A DNA stretch of 50,204 nt, taken from positions 1 to 50,204 of the forward strand of contig CAIQJJ010000492.1 in assembly GCA_903872065.1 (NCBI GenBank), read 5' to 3'. Both the position numbers and the translations under genes were made by a program. Shown piece by piece: positions 1-8,729 of the stretch. Below the pieces are notes generated by a model, which ran no database searches, was not told the origin of the DNA, and saw only the letters and a program-made list of their open reading frames with translations. Positions within the stretch are counted from its first letter, which is position 1. Every line of letters starts with the position of its first letter. This DNA comes from an uncultured Anaerolineales bacterium. GTDB taxonomy: Bacteria > Chloroflexota > Anaerolineae > Anaerolineales > UBA4823.

Positions 1-1
1 C

Positions 2-1021
2 CTGGATGAGCCGACCAGCGCCCTCTCAGAGGCCGAAATCCACAAATTGATGGAAATCCTGCACACGCTCAAGAGCCACGGCGTAACGTGCATTTACATC
101 ACCCACAAGATGGATGAATTCTTCCGCATCACCGACCGCGTGACGGTGCTGCGGGATGGAAAAGTGGTCACGACGCAGGAGACCGCCAACCTGACGCCGG
201 AAAAATTGGTCAGTTCCATGGTCGGGCGTGAAATGAAAGAGCGCTTCCCCAAGGGCAACCGCCATCCCGGCGAGGTCATCTTCGAGGTCAACAACCTGCA
301 AGCCGAGGATCCCGATAAGCCGGGGCGGCAGGTGTTGAAAGGGGTCAACTTCGATCTGCGCAAGGGCGAAATCCTGGGCATCGCCGGCCTGATGGGCTCC
401 GGGCGGACGGAACTGGTGATGACCATCTTTGGCGAATACGGCAAGGTCACGCAGGGGGCGGTCAGGCTGGCCGGCAAAGACCTGCACATCGGCAGCGGCC
501 ACGATGCAATGGAGAACGGGATCAGCCTGGTGCCGGAGGATCGCAAGCGCCACGGGCTGGTGTTGATCCAGTCCATTTTGAAGAACATCTCTTTGCCCAA
601 CCTGGAGCGCTTCGCGGCCTTCTTCCGCATTGACCAGAACGCCGAACTGGTTGAAAGCGCCAAATTTGCCAAGTATCTCGCCATCAAAGCCCCAAACCTG
701 CTGGCAGCGACCGAGTCGCTTTCCGGCGGCAATCAGCAAAAAGTGGTCATCGCCAAGTGGCTGATGTCGAAGCCCTCGGTGTTGATTATGGATGACCCGA
801 CGCGCGGCATTGATGTGGGCGCGAAATACGAAATCTACAAGCTCATGAACGAACTTGCAGAAAATGGGATCGCCATTGTGATGATCTCCAGTGATTTGCA
901 AGAGGTGTTGGGGATGAGCGATCGCGTCATGGTCATGTGCCAGGGACGCTCGAACGGCATCCTGGAGATTGCTGAAGCCACCCAGGAAAAGATTATGGCC
1001 CTGGCGACAGGGATCGCGTGA
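2..1021 (+). CDS. Sugar ABC importer ATPase, XylG/RbsA/MglA type (5' end cut off by window edge)
   Basis: The frame is open from base 2 and begins inside the first nucleotide-binding domain at its Walker B (LDEPTSAL). It continues through a complete second domain: a degenerate P-loop (GLMGSGRTE), a VPEDRKRHGL segment, the signature LSGGNQQK and Walker B-like VLIMDDPTRGIDVG. Tandem ATPase domains with a degenerate second P-loop are typical of the CUT2 ribose/xylose/galactose importers. The IFGEYGK...GISLVPEDRKRHG stretch looks closest to XylG, but the substrate cannot be fixed from sequence. The ATPase would act at the inner face of the membrane with the permease gene 23 bases downstream. The missing N-terminus is due only to the window edge. 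Confidence 0.93.
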   Translation: MDEPTSALSEAEIHKLMEILHTLKSHGVTCIYITHKMDEFFRITDRVTVLRDGKVVTTQETANLTPEKLVSSMVGREMKERFPKGNRHPGEVIFEVNNLQAEDPDKPGRQVLKGVNFDLRKGEILGIAGLMGSGRTELVMTIFGEYGKVTQGAVRLAGKDLHIGSGHDAMENGISLVPEDRKRHGLVLIQSILKNISLPNLERFAAFFRIDQNAELVESAKFAKYLAIKAPNLLAATESLSGGNQQKVVIAKWLMSKPSVLIMDDPTRGIDVGAKYEIYKLMNELAENGIAIVMISSDLQEVLGMSDRVMVMCQGRSNGILEIAEATQEKIMALATGIA

Positions 1022-1044
1022 CATTCGACAACTGAGGTTGATCT

Positions 1045-2217
1045 ATGGATCTTTCAACTTTTACCCGGCAGTTCCGCCAAAATCTTCAGACATACACCAT
1101 TATCCTGGCCCTGGTCTTCATTTGGGGCATCTTCGCCATTGTCACCGCCGGCGGCTACATCATCCCGCAAAACATCTCGAACCTGTTCCGCCAAATGACA
1201 GTGACTTCTTTCCTGGCGTGCGGGATGGTTCTGATCATGGTGACAGGCAATATTGACCTCTCGGTGGGCAAACTGGCCGGGTTTGTCTCGGTGGTGGTAG
1301 CCTATTTTCAAGCCTATACCTGGAGCGAAATGCTGCCCGGCCAACCGCTGCTGGCGGCGATCCTGTCCATCCTGATCGGGCTGGTCGTCGGCACACTCAT
1401 CGGTGTAATGCAAGGCTACGTGGTGGCGTATTTGCGCGTGCCGGCCTTCATCGTGACCCTGGGCGGGATGTGGATTCTCAACGGCGGGATTTTAATTGTG
1501 ACGCAGGGCAAGACGATCGCCGCCAATCAGCCGTTTTTTTCGGAAATCGCGCAGGGCTACATCCCTGGGCCGTATAGCTGGATCATCGCCGCGATTGTGA
1601 TCGCCGCCCTGTTCTTTGCCATGTACCGCGACCGGCGCAATAAGCAGCGCTATGGCTTCGAGCTGAAGCCGCTTTACCTGGATCTGCTGAAGACAATCTT
1701 TTATTCAATCCTGGTTGCGTTGTATGTACTGGTGGTCAATCTCTACAACGGCATCCAGGCCCCGGTGCTGCTGCTGGCAATCACGGTCGTAATTGTGACT
1801 TATGTTTCCGATAACACGCGCTTTGGCCGCTACGCCTATGCCATCGGCGGCAACCGTGAGGCGGCCCGCCTGTCGGGCATCAACATTCGCAAGAGCATCT
1901 TCCAGATTTTCGTCCTGATGGGCTTCTTGTGCGGCGTCTCAGGCATCGTCCTGGCATCCTACGTGGGCTATGGCACGATTGCCGCCGGCCAGGGTTATGA
2001 ATTGGACGCCATCGCAAGCTGCGTCTTGGGCGGCACCTCCACCCTGGGCGGGGCCGGCACCGTCTTCGGCGCGATGGTCGGCTCGCTGATCATGTCCAGC
2101 CTGACCACCGGTCTGCAAATGATGAATGTGGCCCCGGCCTGGCAGTATGTGGTCAAGGGCCTGGTGCTGGTCGTCGCTGTGCTGGCGGATGTCTATTTGA
2201 AGCGCGGCAATCAATAG
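1045..2217 (+). CDS. Sugar ABC importer permease, XylH/RbsC type
   Basis: This 390-residue, very hydrophobic protein has the CUT2 permease hallmarks: GMVLIMVTGNIDLSVG near residue 65, RVPAFIVTLGGMWILNGG around 130-145, and the C-terminal AIGGNREAARLSGIN coupling region followed by GQGYELDAIASCVLGGTS. About ten membrane segments are visible, with a charged insertion (YRDRRNKQRYGFELKP) near the middle, as in XylH. A GAGG ribosome site lies just before the ATG. It pairs with the upstream ATPase; a cognate periplasmic-type binding protein is not in the window and may lie further upstream. Confidence 0.92.
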   Translation: MDLSTFTRQFRQNLQTYTIILALVFIWGIFAIVTAGGYIIPQNISNLFRQMTVTSFLACGMVLIMVTGNIDLSVGKLAGFVSVVVAYFQAYTWSEMLPGQPLLAAILSILIGLVVGTLIGVMQGYVVAYLRVPAFIVTLGGMWILNGGILIVTQGKTIAANQPFFSEIAQGYIPGPYSWIIAAIVIAALFFAMYRDRRNKQRYGFELKPLYLDLLKTIFYSILVALYVLVVNLYNGIQAPVLLLAITVVIVTYVSDNTRFGRYAYAIGGNREAARLSGINIRKSIFQIFVLMGFLCGVSGIVLASYVGYGTIAAGQGYELDAIASCVLGGTSTLGGAGTVFGAMVGSLIMSSLTTGLQMMNVAPAWQYVVKGLVLVVAVLADVYLKRGNQ

Positions 2218-3342
2218 ATGGAGGTCTCTGTGCCGGTTGAAATCAGCATTCCCTTTGAAAATCTAACCGTCCAATACGGTCTGCTGCGCGAAGAAATTCA
2301 CGCCGCGCTGGATGACGTGGCCCTGGGCGGGAAATTTACCATGGGGCCGTTTTTGCAGCGCTTCGAGCAAGAATTTGCGGCCTATACTGAGACGCGTTAC
2401 TGCGTGGGGATCAGCAGCGGCACGGCGGCGCTCCACCTGGCGCTGCTGGCCTGCGGAATCGGCCCTGGCGACGAGGTCATCACCGTCCCCAACACTTATA
2501 TCGCCACGGTTTTCGCCATCTCCTACACCGGCGCGACGCCGGTCTTCGCCGACGTAGACCCGCTGACCTATAATATCGATCCCAGGCAGGTGGAGGCGAA
2601 GATCACCCCACGCACCAAAGCCATCTTGCCGGTGCATCTCTACGGGCACTGCGTCGAGATGGATGAACTGCTGGCGCTGGCGCGGCGCTATCACCTGCGG
2701 GTGATCGAAGATGACGCCCATGCCCACGGCGCGACCTATCACGGGCGCAAGGCCGGCTCTCTGGGCGACATCGGCTGCTTTAGCTTTTACCCCACCAAAG
2801 TGATGGGGGCTTACGGCGACGGCGGCGCGGCCACGACCAATGACCCGGAATTGTACGAAAAGCTGCGCATGCTGCGCTACATGGGGCAGCGCGTCAAGTA
2901 CGTCCACGAGGTGGTCGGCTATCAGCAGCGCCTGTGCGATCTGCAGGCTGCCATCTTGAGCGTCAAGCTGCGCCACATCGAAGAGCATATCGCCGGGCGC
3001 ATCCATTGGGCGCACCGGTACAATCAACTGCTGCAGGGGACGCCGGTGATCACGCCGGTGGAGGTGGGCGGGGCGCGCCATGTCTATTATATGTACACGA
3101 TCCGCGCCCCGCGCCGCGACGACCTGCAAGCCTACCTGCGGGAGCAGGGCATCGGCAGCATGGTCGTCTACCCAGGGCCAGTCCCCTATCAGCCCGCCTA
3201 TCAGCCGATGGGTTTTAAGCCGGGTGATTTCCCCGTAACCGACGCCCACTTGAAAGAAATCCTCTGCCTGCCGATGTTCCCCGAATTGACCGAGGAACAG
3301 GTGCAGAAAGTGTGCGCCGCCATCCGCGCCTTTTACCAGTGA
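2218..3342 (+). CDS. DegT/DnrJ/EryC1/StrS family PLP-dependent aminotransferase
   Basis: The 374-residue fold-type I aminotransferase carries SSGTAALHLAL (about 66-76), the VIEDDAHAHGA cofactor-binding stretch (about 162-172) and SFYPTKVMGAYGDGG, in which Lys194 should hold PLP. This family usually transfers an amino group from glutamate or glutamine to a keto-sugar, or works in reverse. The ATG follows the permease stop directly; a GTG at 2230 has a better-placed GGAGG and could be the true start. Its position inside a sugar uptake/catabolism operon, not among nucleotide-sugar genes, suggests it handles a free or glycosidic amino- or keto-sugar. That role is inference. Confidence 0.9.
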   Translation: MEVSVPVEISIPFENLTVQYGLLREEIHAALDDVALGGKFTMGPFLQRFEQEFAAYTETRYCVGISSGTAALHLALLACGIGPGDEVITVPNTYIATVFAISYTGATPVFADVDPLTYNIDPRQVEAKITPRTKAILPVHLYGHCVEMDELLALARRYHLRVIEDDAHAHGATYHGRKAGSLGDIGCFSFYPTKVMGAYGDGGAATTNDPELYEKLRMLRYMGQRVKYVHEVVGYQQRLCDLQAAILSVKLRHIEEHIAGRIHWAHRYNQLLQGTPVITPVEVGGARHVYYMYTIRAPRRDDLQAYLREQGIGSMVVYPGPVPYQPAYQPMGFKPGDFPVTDAHLKEILCLPMFPELTEEQVQKVCAAIRAFYQ

Positions 3343-3350
3343 GGCCGCCT

Positions 3351-4613
3351 ATGTCTACCAAAGTGGTCATCCTGGGCGGCAGCGGGGTTGCGACCCCCGA
3401 ACTGGCCGCCGCCTTAAGCGAAATTCCCGATCGCCAACTGCCGTTGGAGGTGGTTTTGGTGGGCCGCTCGGCGCAAAAGCTGGCCCTGATCGCCGACATC
3501 GCCCGCCTGATGGCCGGCAACGACCCGCTGCTGAAGATTTCCTGCACCACCGATACCGCCGCCGCGCTGCAAGGCGCGGCGCTGGTGTTAAATCAACTGC
3601 GGGTGGGCGGGTTGGAGGCGCGCGCCTTCGATGAAACCTATCCGCACGAGTTTGGCCTGCCGGGCGAGGAGACAGTTGGGCCGGGAGGTTTTGCCAACGC
3701 CTCGCGCACCATCCCCACGGTGGTGGAATACGCCCGCCTGGTGGAGCAGATCTGCCCGCAGGCGGTTCTGCTCACCTTTGCCAATCCGAGCAGTCTGGTG
3801 CAGTACGCCATCACGCAGCAAACCGGGTTGGCGCGCGTGATCGGCCTGTGCGACGGGCCAATCACGCTGAGCGAGGCCATCGCCCGCGCCTTGCAAGCCC
3901 CCCTGGGCGAACTGGAGGTGGATTACGTGGGCATGCACCACTTTGGCTGGGCGGTGGGCGTCTGGCGCAGTGGGCAGGATGTCCTGGCGCAGACCCTGGC
4001 GCAGGCGGCGCTCGCCGCGCCGGAGGTGGAGCCGGCCATCACCCAGGCGATCGGGGCCATCCCCGGCCCCTACCTGAATTACGTCTTCCACCCCGACCGC
4101 ATGCTCGCCAAAAAGCAGGGCAAGCGCCCGCGGGCCGGGGAACTGCTCGACCTGCAAGATGAACTGCTGGCTGAATATGAACAGGCACGCGCCCAGGGGC
4201 AGAAGCCCGCCGGGCTGGTCAAGCGCAAAGCCAAATGGTATCGCGCCATCATTGCGCCGGTGATCGTGGCACTGCTCGAAAAGCGCACGGCGCGCTTCGC
4301 CCTGAATCTCGTCAACCACTCAACGCTGCCCTGGCTGCCCGAGGATGCCATTATCGAAGTCCCCTGTTTGCTGCACAATGGGGTCGTGCGCCCTCTCTCG
4401 CCCGGCCAGCCGCCGCCCGATGTACGCGCCCTGCTGCAGCGCAACTGCGCCTATGAGCAGCTGGCGGTCAAGGCCATCCTCGCCAAAGACCGTCCCCAAG
4501 CGCTGCGCGCCCTGCTGCAAAACCCCATCATCCACACCTACGAACAGGCGCGCCTGACGCTGGAGAAAGCCTGGGGGCCGGCGCAGTTTGCGCCATCAAG
4601 GACAAAGGAATGA
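3351..4613 (+). CDS. Glycoside hydrolase family 4 (NAD- and metal-dependent glycosidase)
   Basis: The 420-residue protein opens with a Rossmann strand (VVILGGSGVATPEL) and has the GH4 landmarks NPSSLVQYA, RVIGLCDGP (Cys167) and VGMHHFGW (His197). In GH4 the Cys and His bind the catalytic divalent metal. GH4 enzymes oxidise C3 of the glycone with bound NAD, eliminate the aglycone and reduce the sugar again. The closest style is the 6-phospho-beta-glucosidase/alpha-glucosidase group; the exact substrate is unknown. The ATG at 3351 is preceded by GTGAGG, whereas an upstream in-frame GTG at 3312 lies inside the aminotransferase gene and is rejected. The stop overlaps the next start (ATGA). Confidence 0.9.
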   Translation: MSTKVVILGGSGVATPELAAALSEIPDRQLPLEVVLVGRSAQKLALIADIARLMAGNDPLLKISCTTDTAAALQGAALVLNQLRVGGLEARAFDETYPHEFGLPGEETVGPGGFANASRTIPTVVEYARLVEQICPQAVLLTFANPSSLVQYAITQQTGLARVIGLCDGPITLSEAIARALQAPLGELEVDYVGMHHFGWAVGVWRSGQDVLAQTLAQAALAAPEVEPAITQAIGAIPGPYLNYVFHPDRMLAKKQGKRPRAGELLDLQDELLAEYEQARAQGQKPAGLVKRKAKWYRAIIAPVIVALLEKRTARFALNLVNHSTLPWLPEDAIIEVPCLLHNGVVRPLSPGQPPPDVRALLQRNCAYEQLAVKAILAKDRPQALRALLQNPIIHTYEQARLTLEKAWGPAQFAPSRTKE

Positions 4614-5413
4614 ACCTGGATTTATCTGAACACGCAGGACTGCCCATCCACCTGACGCCCGCCCCACAGCTTGAGTTTGGCGCGGGCGTGGTGGTGGATG
4701 AGTTTAAGATACGCCATTTCAGCGAATTGAGCGCCGTGTACCTCGATCTGAGCGTCGCCGGCGACGAAGCGGCGTACTTCATGTACAACGGCGTCTACCG
4801 CGAGGCCGATGCGCCTCTCCTGGCCGAGGCCGGGCTGCGCTACGAACTGACGCTCTTCCCCGACCGGCGCATTGGGCATGAATATGTGAAGACCCTGGGG
4901 CATCTTCACGCCGCCGAACCCCAAAGCGGGATAGATTACCCAGAAATCTGCGAAGTGCTGCACGGCGTCGCCCATTTCTTCTTTCAAAAGTTCGGCGCTG
5001 CGCCGCACACCGCCCTCGAAGCATTTTATGTGGAAGTCCACAGCGGGGAAAAGATCATCATCCCGCCTGGCTACCACCATTTGACGATCAACCCCGGCCC
5101 AGGGCCGCTGCTCTTCTCGGACGTGGTCGCGCCGGGCGTCAGCGGTCTCTACGAGGACTTCAAGCAGGCCGGCGGGGCCGCCTACCTGGAGGTGGAAAAG
5201 GCGGGCGGGGCGCAGTTCGTCCCCAACCCGCGCTACTCGGCTGCGCCGCCGCTGGCGCGCCTTCGCCCGCGCCAGTTTCCTGATTTGAACTTATCGCCGG
5301 CGCAGCCGCTCTACCAGGCCTTGCTGGAGAGGCGCGGCGCAGGCTGGGAGTTTTTACGCCAGCCGGCGCAGTTCCAGGCTCAATGGACAGGCCAAGATGT
5401 CTTCATTGCCTGA
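4610..5413 (+). CDS. Cupin-type (archaeal-type) glucose-6-phosphate isomerase
   Basis: The 267-residue protein matches the metal-dependent cupin phosphoglucose isomerases of Pyrococcus-type organisms, not the classical PGI fold. The motif VKTLGHLHA (His98, His100), then YPEICEVLHG (Glu112) and IPPGYHHLTINPG (His157), align with the archaeal metal ligands. It would interconvert glucose-6-P and fructose-6-P, feeding sugars released by the GH4 enzyme and phosphorylated by the ROK kinase into glycolysis. The ATG overlaps the GH4 stop and the gene end overlaps the ROK start by 17 bases, which indicates translational coupling. Confidence 0.85.
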   Translation: MNLDLSEHAGLPIHLTPAPQLEFGAGVVVDEFKIRHFSELSAVYLDLSVAGDEAAYFMYNGVYREADAPLLAEAGLRYELTLFPDRRIGHEYVKTLGHLHAAEPQSGIDYPEICEVLHGVAHFFFQKFGAAPHTALEAFYVEVHSGEKIIIPPGYHHLTINPGPGPLLFSDVVAPGVSGLYEDFKQAGGAAYLEVEKAGGAQFVPNPRYSAAPPLARLRPRQFPDLNLSPAQPLYQALLERRGAGWEFLRQPAQFQAQWTGQDVFIA

Positions 5414-6413
5414 GCCCCTGGCCGCCTGTGTGGATATCGGCGGCACCAAGACCTTGATCGGCCTGATCAACCCGGAGGGACGCGTACTGGCGCGGGATCG
5501 CTTTCCAGCCGCCAACCATCTCGCCCCGCCGGAACAGGTGGCCCAACTGGTTGAGAAGTTCCATGCCCTGGCGAATGGCGCAGAAGTTGCCTGGGAACGG
5601 GTGGCGGGGGTGGGCTACAGCACCGCCGGCTTTTTGAACAGCGAGCGCACGCTGGTCTTTGCCTCCCCTAACCAGGGCAACTGGCGCGATGCGCCGTTTA
5701 AGGCGCTGCTCGAAGAGGCCTTCCACCTGCCGGCCTACCTCGAAATGGACGCCAACGCCGCCGCCCTGGGCGAGGCCTGGTTCGGCGCCGGGCGAGGCAG
5801 CCAGCATTTCGTCTACCTGATCGTCGGCACGGGCATCGGTTCAGGGATCGTGGTCAACGGCGAAGTGCTGCACGGCTGGCGCGGCACGGCTGGCGAGATC
5901 GGCCACACGACGATCGAACCGGATGGCCCGCTCTGCAACTGCGGCAATTACGGCTGCCTGGAAAGCCTGGCGGCTGGCCCGGCGATCGCCCAGCGGGCGC
6001 GGGCGGCGATCCAGCAAGGGCGCAAAACCCTGATCACCGAACTGGCCGAGGCGAGCGAATTGAGCGCCGAAACCGTCTTCCGCGCCGCCCGCCTGCAGGA
6101 CGAGGTCGCCTGCGCCATCCTGGACAAAGAGATTGACTACCTGGGGATCGGCATCGCCAATGTGATCACGCTGCTCAACCCGCAAATGGTCGCCCTGGGC
6201 GGCGGGGTGGCGGTTGGCGGGGCAGACCTGCTGCTGCCGCCCCTGCGACGGGCAGTGAGACGCCGCTGCGGCGCCTGGATTGATCTGGAGCATACCGAGA
6301 TCACCCTCTCGCGCCTGGGCGATGAAGCTGGACTGATCGGCGCGGGGCGGCTGGTGTGGCAAGAAATCCAGCGTGGAACGGTTGCCAATTTCAGCCAATA
6401 TAATGTAAAATGA
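5397..6413 (+). CDS. ROK-family sugar kinase (glucokinase-like)
   Basis: The 338-residue protein has the ATP-binding motif VDIGGTKT (12-19), the catalytic Asp in EMDANAAALGE (Asp118), a GTGIGSGI loop, and the ROK zinc site GEIGH...CNCGNYGCLE (His170, Cys180, Cys182, Cys187). There is no N-terminal helix-turn-helix, so it is an enzyme, not an NagC-type repressor. It probably phosphorylates glucose or a related hexose at C6. Together with the upstream cupin isomerase it forms a short route from imported sugar to fructose-6-P. Substrate specificity is not visible. Confidence 0.9.
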   Translation: MSSLPEPLAACVDIGGTKTLIGLINPEGRVLARDRFPAANHLAPPEQVAQLVEKFHALANGAEVAWERVAGVGYSTAGFLNSERTLVFASPNQGNWRDAPFKALLEEAFHLPAYLEMDANAAALGEAWFGAGRGSQHFVYLIVGTGIGSGIVVNGEVLHGWRGTAGEIGHTTIEPDGPLCNCGNYGCLESLAAGPAIAQRARAAIQQGRKTLITELAEASELSAETVFRAARLQDEVACAILDKEIDYLGIGIANVITLLNPQMVALGGGVAVGGADLLLPPLRRAVRRRCGAWIDLEHTEITLSRLGDEAGLIGAGRLVWQEIQRGTVANFSQYNVK

Positions 6414-6444
6414 AGTATCCCTTTTTTAATTCTACGGAGGAGCT

Positions 6445-7752
6445 ATGCGTATTCAACGTCTTTTAACCCTGATCGTCATCCTGGTGATGATTTTGGCGGC
6501 TTCTGGCTGCAAAACCGGCGGCGCAGCGACCAAATATTCGCCGATTGTGGTCGCCGTGTGGAGTGGGCCAGAACACGATAACCTGGTGAAACTGGCTGCC
6601 GAATATGAAAAGAAGACCGGCAACAAAGTGGTGGTGGAAGAAATCGCCCGCGAAGCCTATTACGACAAGCTGACCACCACCTTCGTAGGCGGCGGCAGCG
6701 ATTACGACGCGGCCTACATTATGTCGGACTGGCCGCCGGCGTGGGTCAAAGCCAACGCCCTGGCGGACCTCTCGCAATTTATGAATGACAAGAAGGTGGC
6801 CGCAGCGGATTTCGACCTCAACAACTTCAAGCCGTCCACCGACTATTTCACCTTCGATGGCAAGGTGTACGCCCTGCCCTCCGAGGGCGACACCGCCTGG
6901 CTGTGGTATCGCAAGGACTTGCTGGAGGCCAAGGGCCTGAAAGTGCCTGAGACCTGGGATGAATACCTGCAAGCGGCGCGCGCCCTGAACAATCCGCCGA
7001 CGGTCTACGGCGCGGTGATCGGCGCCAAAGCGGACGAAGCGCTGTGGGATTTCATGTTCTACCTGTTCAGCTTCGGCGGCGGCATCCTGGACAAGAACAA
7101 CCAGGTGATCATCAACAACCAGGCCGGCGTCAATGCCTTAACCTTCTATTCCAACCTGCTGGTCACGGAAAAATTGGTGCCGCCGGATGTGGTCACTTAC
7201 GGATATAACGAAATCCTGACCTCGCTGCAAGAAGGGAAAGTGGCGTTAGGTATTCAATGGATGGCCGCCACGCAAACCCTGACCGACTGCACCCAAAGCC
7301 CCAAAGTTTGTAAAGACGGCAAACCGCTGTTGGGCTACACCGTTCCCCCCGGCATCCCGGGCGCGGATGGAAAGGTCGTTCACAGCACGGGCGGCAGCCA
7401 GTGGGGCTGGGGCATTCCGGCCGGCGCGAAGAACAAGGAAGCCGCTTATAAGTTCATCGAATGGCTGACGAGCAAAGAAGGCGCCAAGATGTGGGCGTTG
7501 AACGGCGGCATTCCGAGCAACAAGCTGGCCCTGACCGATCCCGATGTGGTCGCCAAGATCCCGCAGTTCAAGATGCTCGGCGAGGTCATGCCCTTCCGCC
7601 AGATCGTCCCCCCCACTACCGTCACCGCGGATATGGTAACAGTGATGAATGAGGCGATTGTCGCAGCGGTTTCTGGCGTCAAGACCCCTCAGCAAGCGCT
7701 GGATGATGCAGCGGCGAAAATTTCAGATATGATGAAGAAAGCTGGTTATTAA
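6445..7752 (+). CDS. Extracellular solute-binding lipoprotein, family 1 (sugar ABC importer)
   Basis: This 435-residue protein has a classic lipoprotein signal (LAASGC, Cys22). It is followed by the family-1 binding-protein pattern: VWSGPEHDNLVKLAAEYEKKTGNKVVVEEI, YDAAYIMSDWPPAWVKANALADLSQF, and a C-terminal WGWGIPAGAKNKEAAYKFIEWLTSKEGA. It would capture a sugar outside the membrane for the two permeases that follow. A strong GGAGGAG site precedes the ATG. A TATAAT at 6399-6404, inside the end of the ROK gene, could be an internal promoter, although no good -35 box is visible. A large hairpin separates it from the permeases. Confidence 0.92.
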   Translation: MRIQRLLTLIVILVMILAASGCKTGGAATKYSPIVVAVWSGPEHDNLVKLAAEYEKKTGNKVVVEEIAREAYYDKLTTTFVGGGSDYDAAYIMSDWPPAWVKANALADLSQFMNDKKVAAADFDLNNFKPSTDYFTFDGKVYALPSEGDTAWLWYRKDLLEAKGLKVPETWDEYLQAARALNNPPTVYGAVIGAKADEALWDFMFYLFSFGGGILDKNNQVIINNQAGVNALTFYSNLLVTEKLVPPDVVTYGYNEILTSLQEGKVALGIQWMAATQTLTDCTQSPKVCKDGKPLLGYTVPPGIPGADGKVVHSTGGSQWGWGIPAGAKNKEAAYKFIEWLTSKEGAKMWALNGGIPSNKLALTDPDVVAKIPQFKMLGEVMPFRQIVPPTTVTADMVTVMNEAIVAAVSGVKTPQQALDDAAAKISDMMKKAGY

Positions 7753-7767
7753 ACTTTAGTCACCCTG

Positions 7768-7807
7768 CCACGCCAGGCATCAAGCGGCGGCTTGAGGCCT
7801 GGCGTGG
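7768..7807 (+). promoter_or_regulatory. Strong intercistronic hairpin after the binding-protein gene
   Basis: An 11-bp perfect stem (7768-7778 with 7797-7807) continues inward, after one unpaired base on each side, into a 6-bp stem (TCAAGC/GCTTGA) with a GGCG loop. There is no T-run, so it is probably not a full terminator. In malE-type operons such hairpins protect the upstream mRNA end, so that more binding protein than permease is made; the same role is inferred here. Confidence 0.7.
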
Positions 7808-7818
7808 GGTGCTTTTGC

Positions 7819-8721
7819 ATGCAGCCCATCACAGCCCGTCAGCATTGGCGTCATCACATACTGCGCAGCCTGGAGCCGTTTTTTTACATCGGGCCGGCGT
7901 TCGCAGTTTTGTTGACTATTCTCGTGTACCCGCTGGGCTATTCCTTCTGGCTCAGCTTTCACGAGTGGACGCTGCGCGGCTTCAGGGCGGGCATCCCCTG
8001 GGTGGGCCTGCAAAACTATCTCGATCTTTTCACCAACGCCGATTTTATCACGGCGATCCGCGTGACCTTTGTTTTTGTGATCGCCGCGGTCGCCATCGAA
8101 TTTGGCTTGGGCCTGGGGTTGGCGCTGCTGCTCAACCAGGATTTACACGGTAAAAACATCATCCGCGCCCTGATTTTGCTGCCGATGATGTGCACAAACG
8201 TGGTCATCGGCCTGACCTGGCGGCTGCTGCTAAACTACGAATTTGGGCTGGTGAATTATTACCTGGGGCAGTTGGGGATTGCCCCGGTGGAATGGTTGAG
8301 TCAACCCGCCATGGCCATGCCGGCGGTGGTGCTGGTGGATGTCTGGAACACTACTTCGTTTGTGGCGCTGATGCTGTTGGCGGGATTGCAGGCGCTGCCC
8401 GAAGAACCTTATGAAGCAGCCAAAATGGACGGGGCCAACACGTTCCAGTCTTTTTATTATCTGACCCTGCCGCTCCTGCGCCAGACCATCCTGGTGGCGC
8501 TGCTGTGGCGCTTTATTGACACCTTCCGCATTTTTGATGTTATCTATTTGCTGACCAGCGGCGGCCCGGCGCGGGCGACCGAGACTGTCAGCATTTACGT
8601 CTACCGTTACGGCTTCCAGTCATTCAACCTGGGATTCGCCTCGGCGGCATCCTATACCATGATCCTGATCATGCTGATCGTGGCCGCGGTGTTGGCGCGC
8701 TGGATTGGGCGTTCGGAGTAG
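7819..8721 (+). CDS. Sugar ABC importer permease, MalF/UgpA type
   Basis: The protein is about 300 residues with six predicted membrane segments (first at FFYIGPAFAVLLTILVYPLG). Its EAAKMDGANTFQSFYYLTLPLL loop is the EAA motif that docks to the ATPase. The ATG at 7819 is preceded by GGGG about 10 bases away; in-frame TTG 7792 and GTG 7804 fall inside the hairpin stem and are less likely. It pairs with the next gene. No ATPase gene is adjacent, so the importer probably uses a shared MsmK/UgpC-type ATPase encoded elsewhere. Confidence 0.9.
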   Translation: MQPITARQHWRHHILRSLEPFFYIGPAFAVLLTILVYPLGYSFWLSFHEWTLRGFRAGIPWVGLQNYLDLFTNADFITAIRVTFVFVIAAVAIEFGLGLGLALLLNQDLHGKNIIRALILLPMMCTNVVIGLTWRLLLNYEFGLVNYYLGQLGIAPVEWLSQPAMAMPAVVLVDVWNTTSFVALMLLAGLQALPEEPYEAAKMDGANTFQSFYYLTLPLLRQTILVALLWRFIDTFRIFDVIYLLTSGGPARATETVSIYVYRYGFQSFNLGFASAASYTMILIMLIVAAVLARWIGRSE

Positions 8722-8729
8722 AGGGCAAG

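Noticed and set aside
26..1024. Long open frame on the - strand opposite the first ABC ATPase
   Set aside because: The translation shows no recognisable domain, while the + strand carries all ATPase motifs.
7792..7818. TTG 7792 or GTG 7804 as the start of the MalF-like permease
   Set aside because: Both lie inside a strong hairpin stem without a ribosome site. The ATG at 7819 has a GGGG upstream and fits family length.
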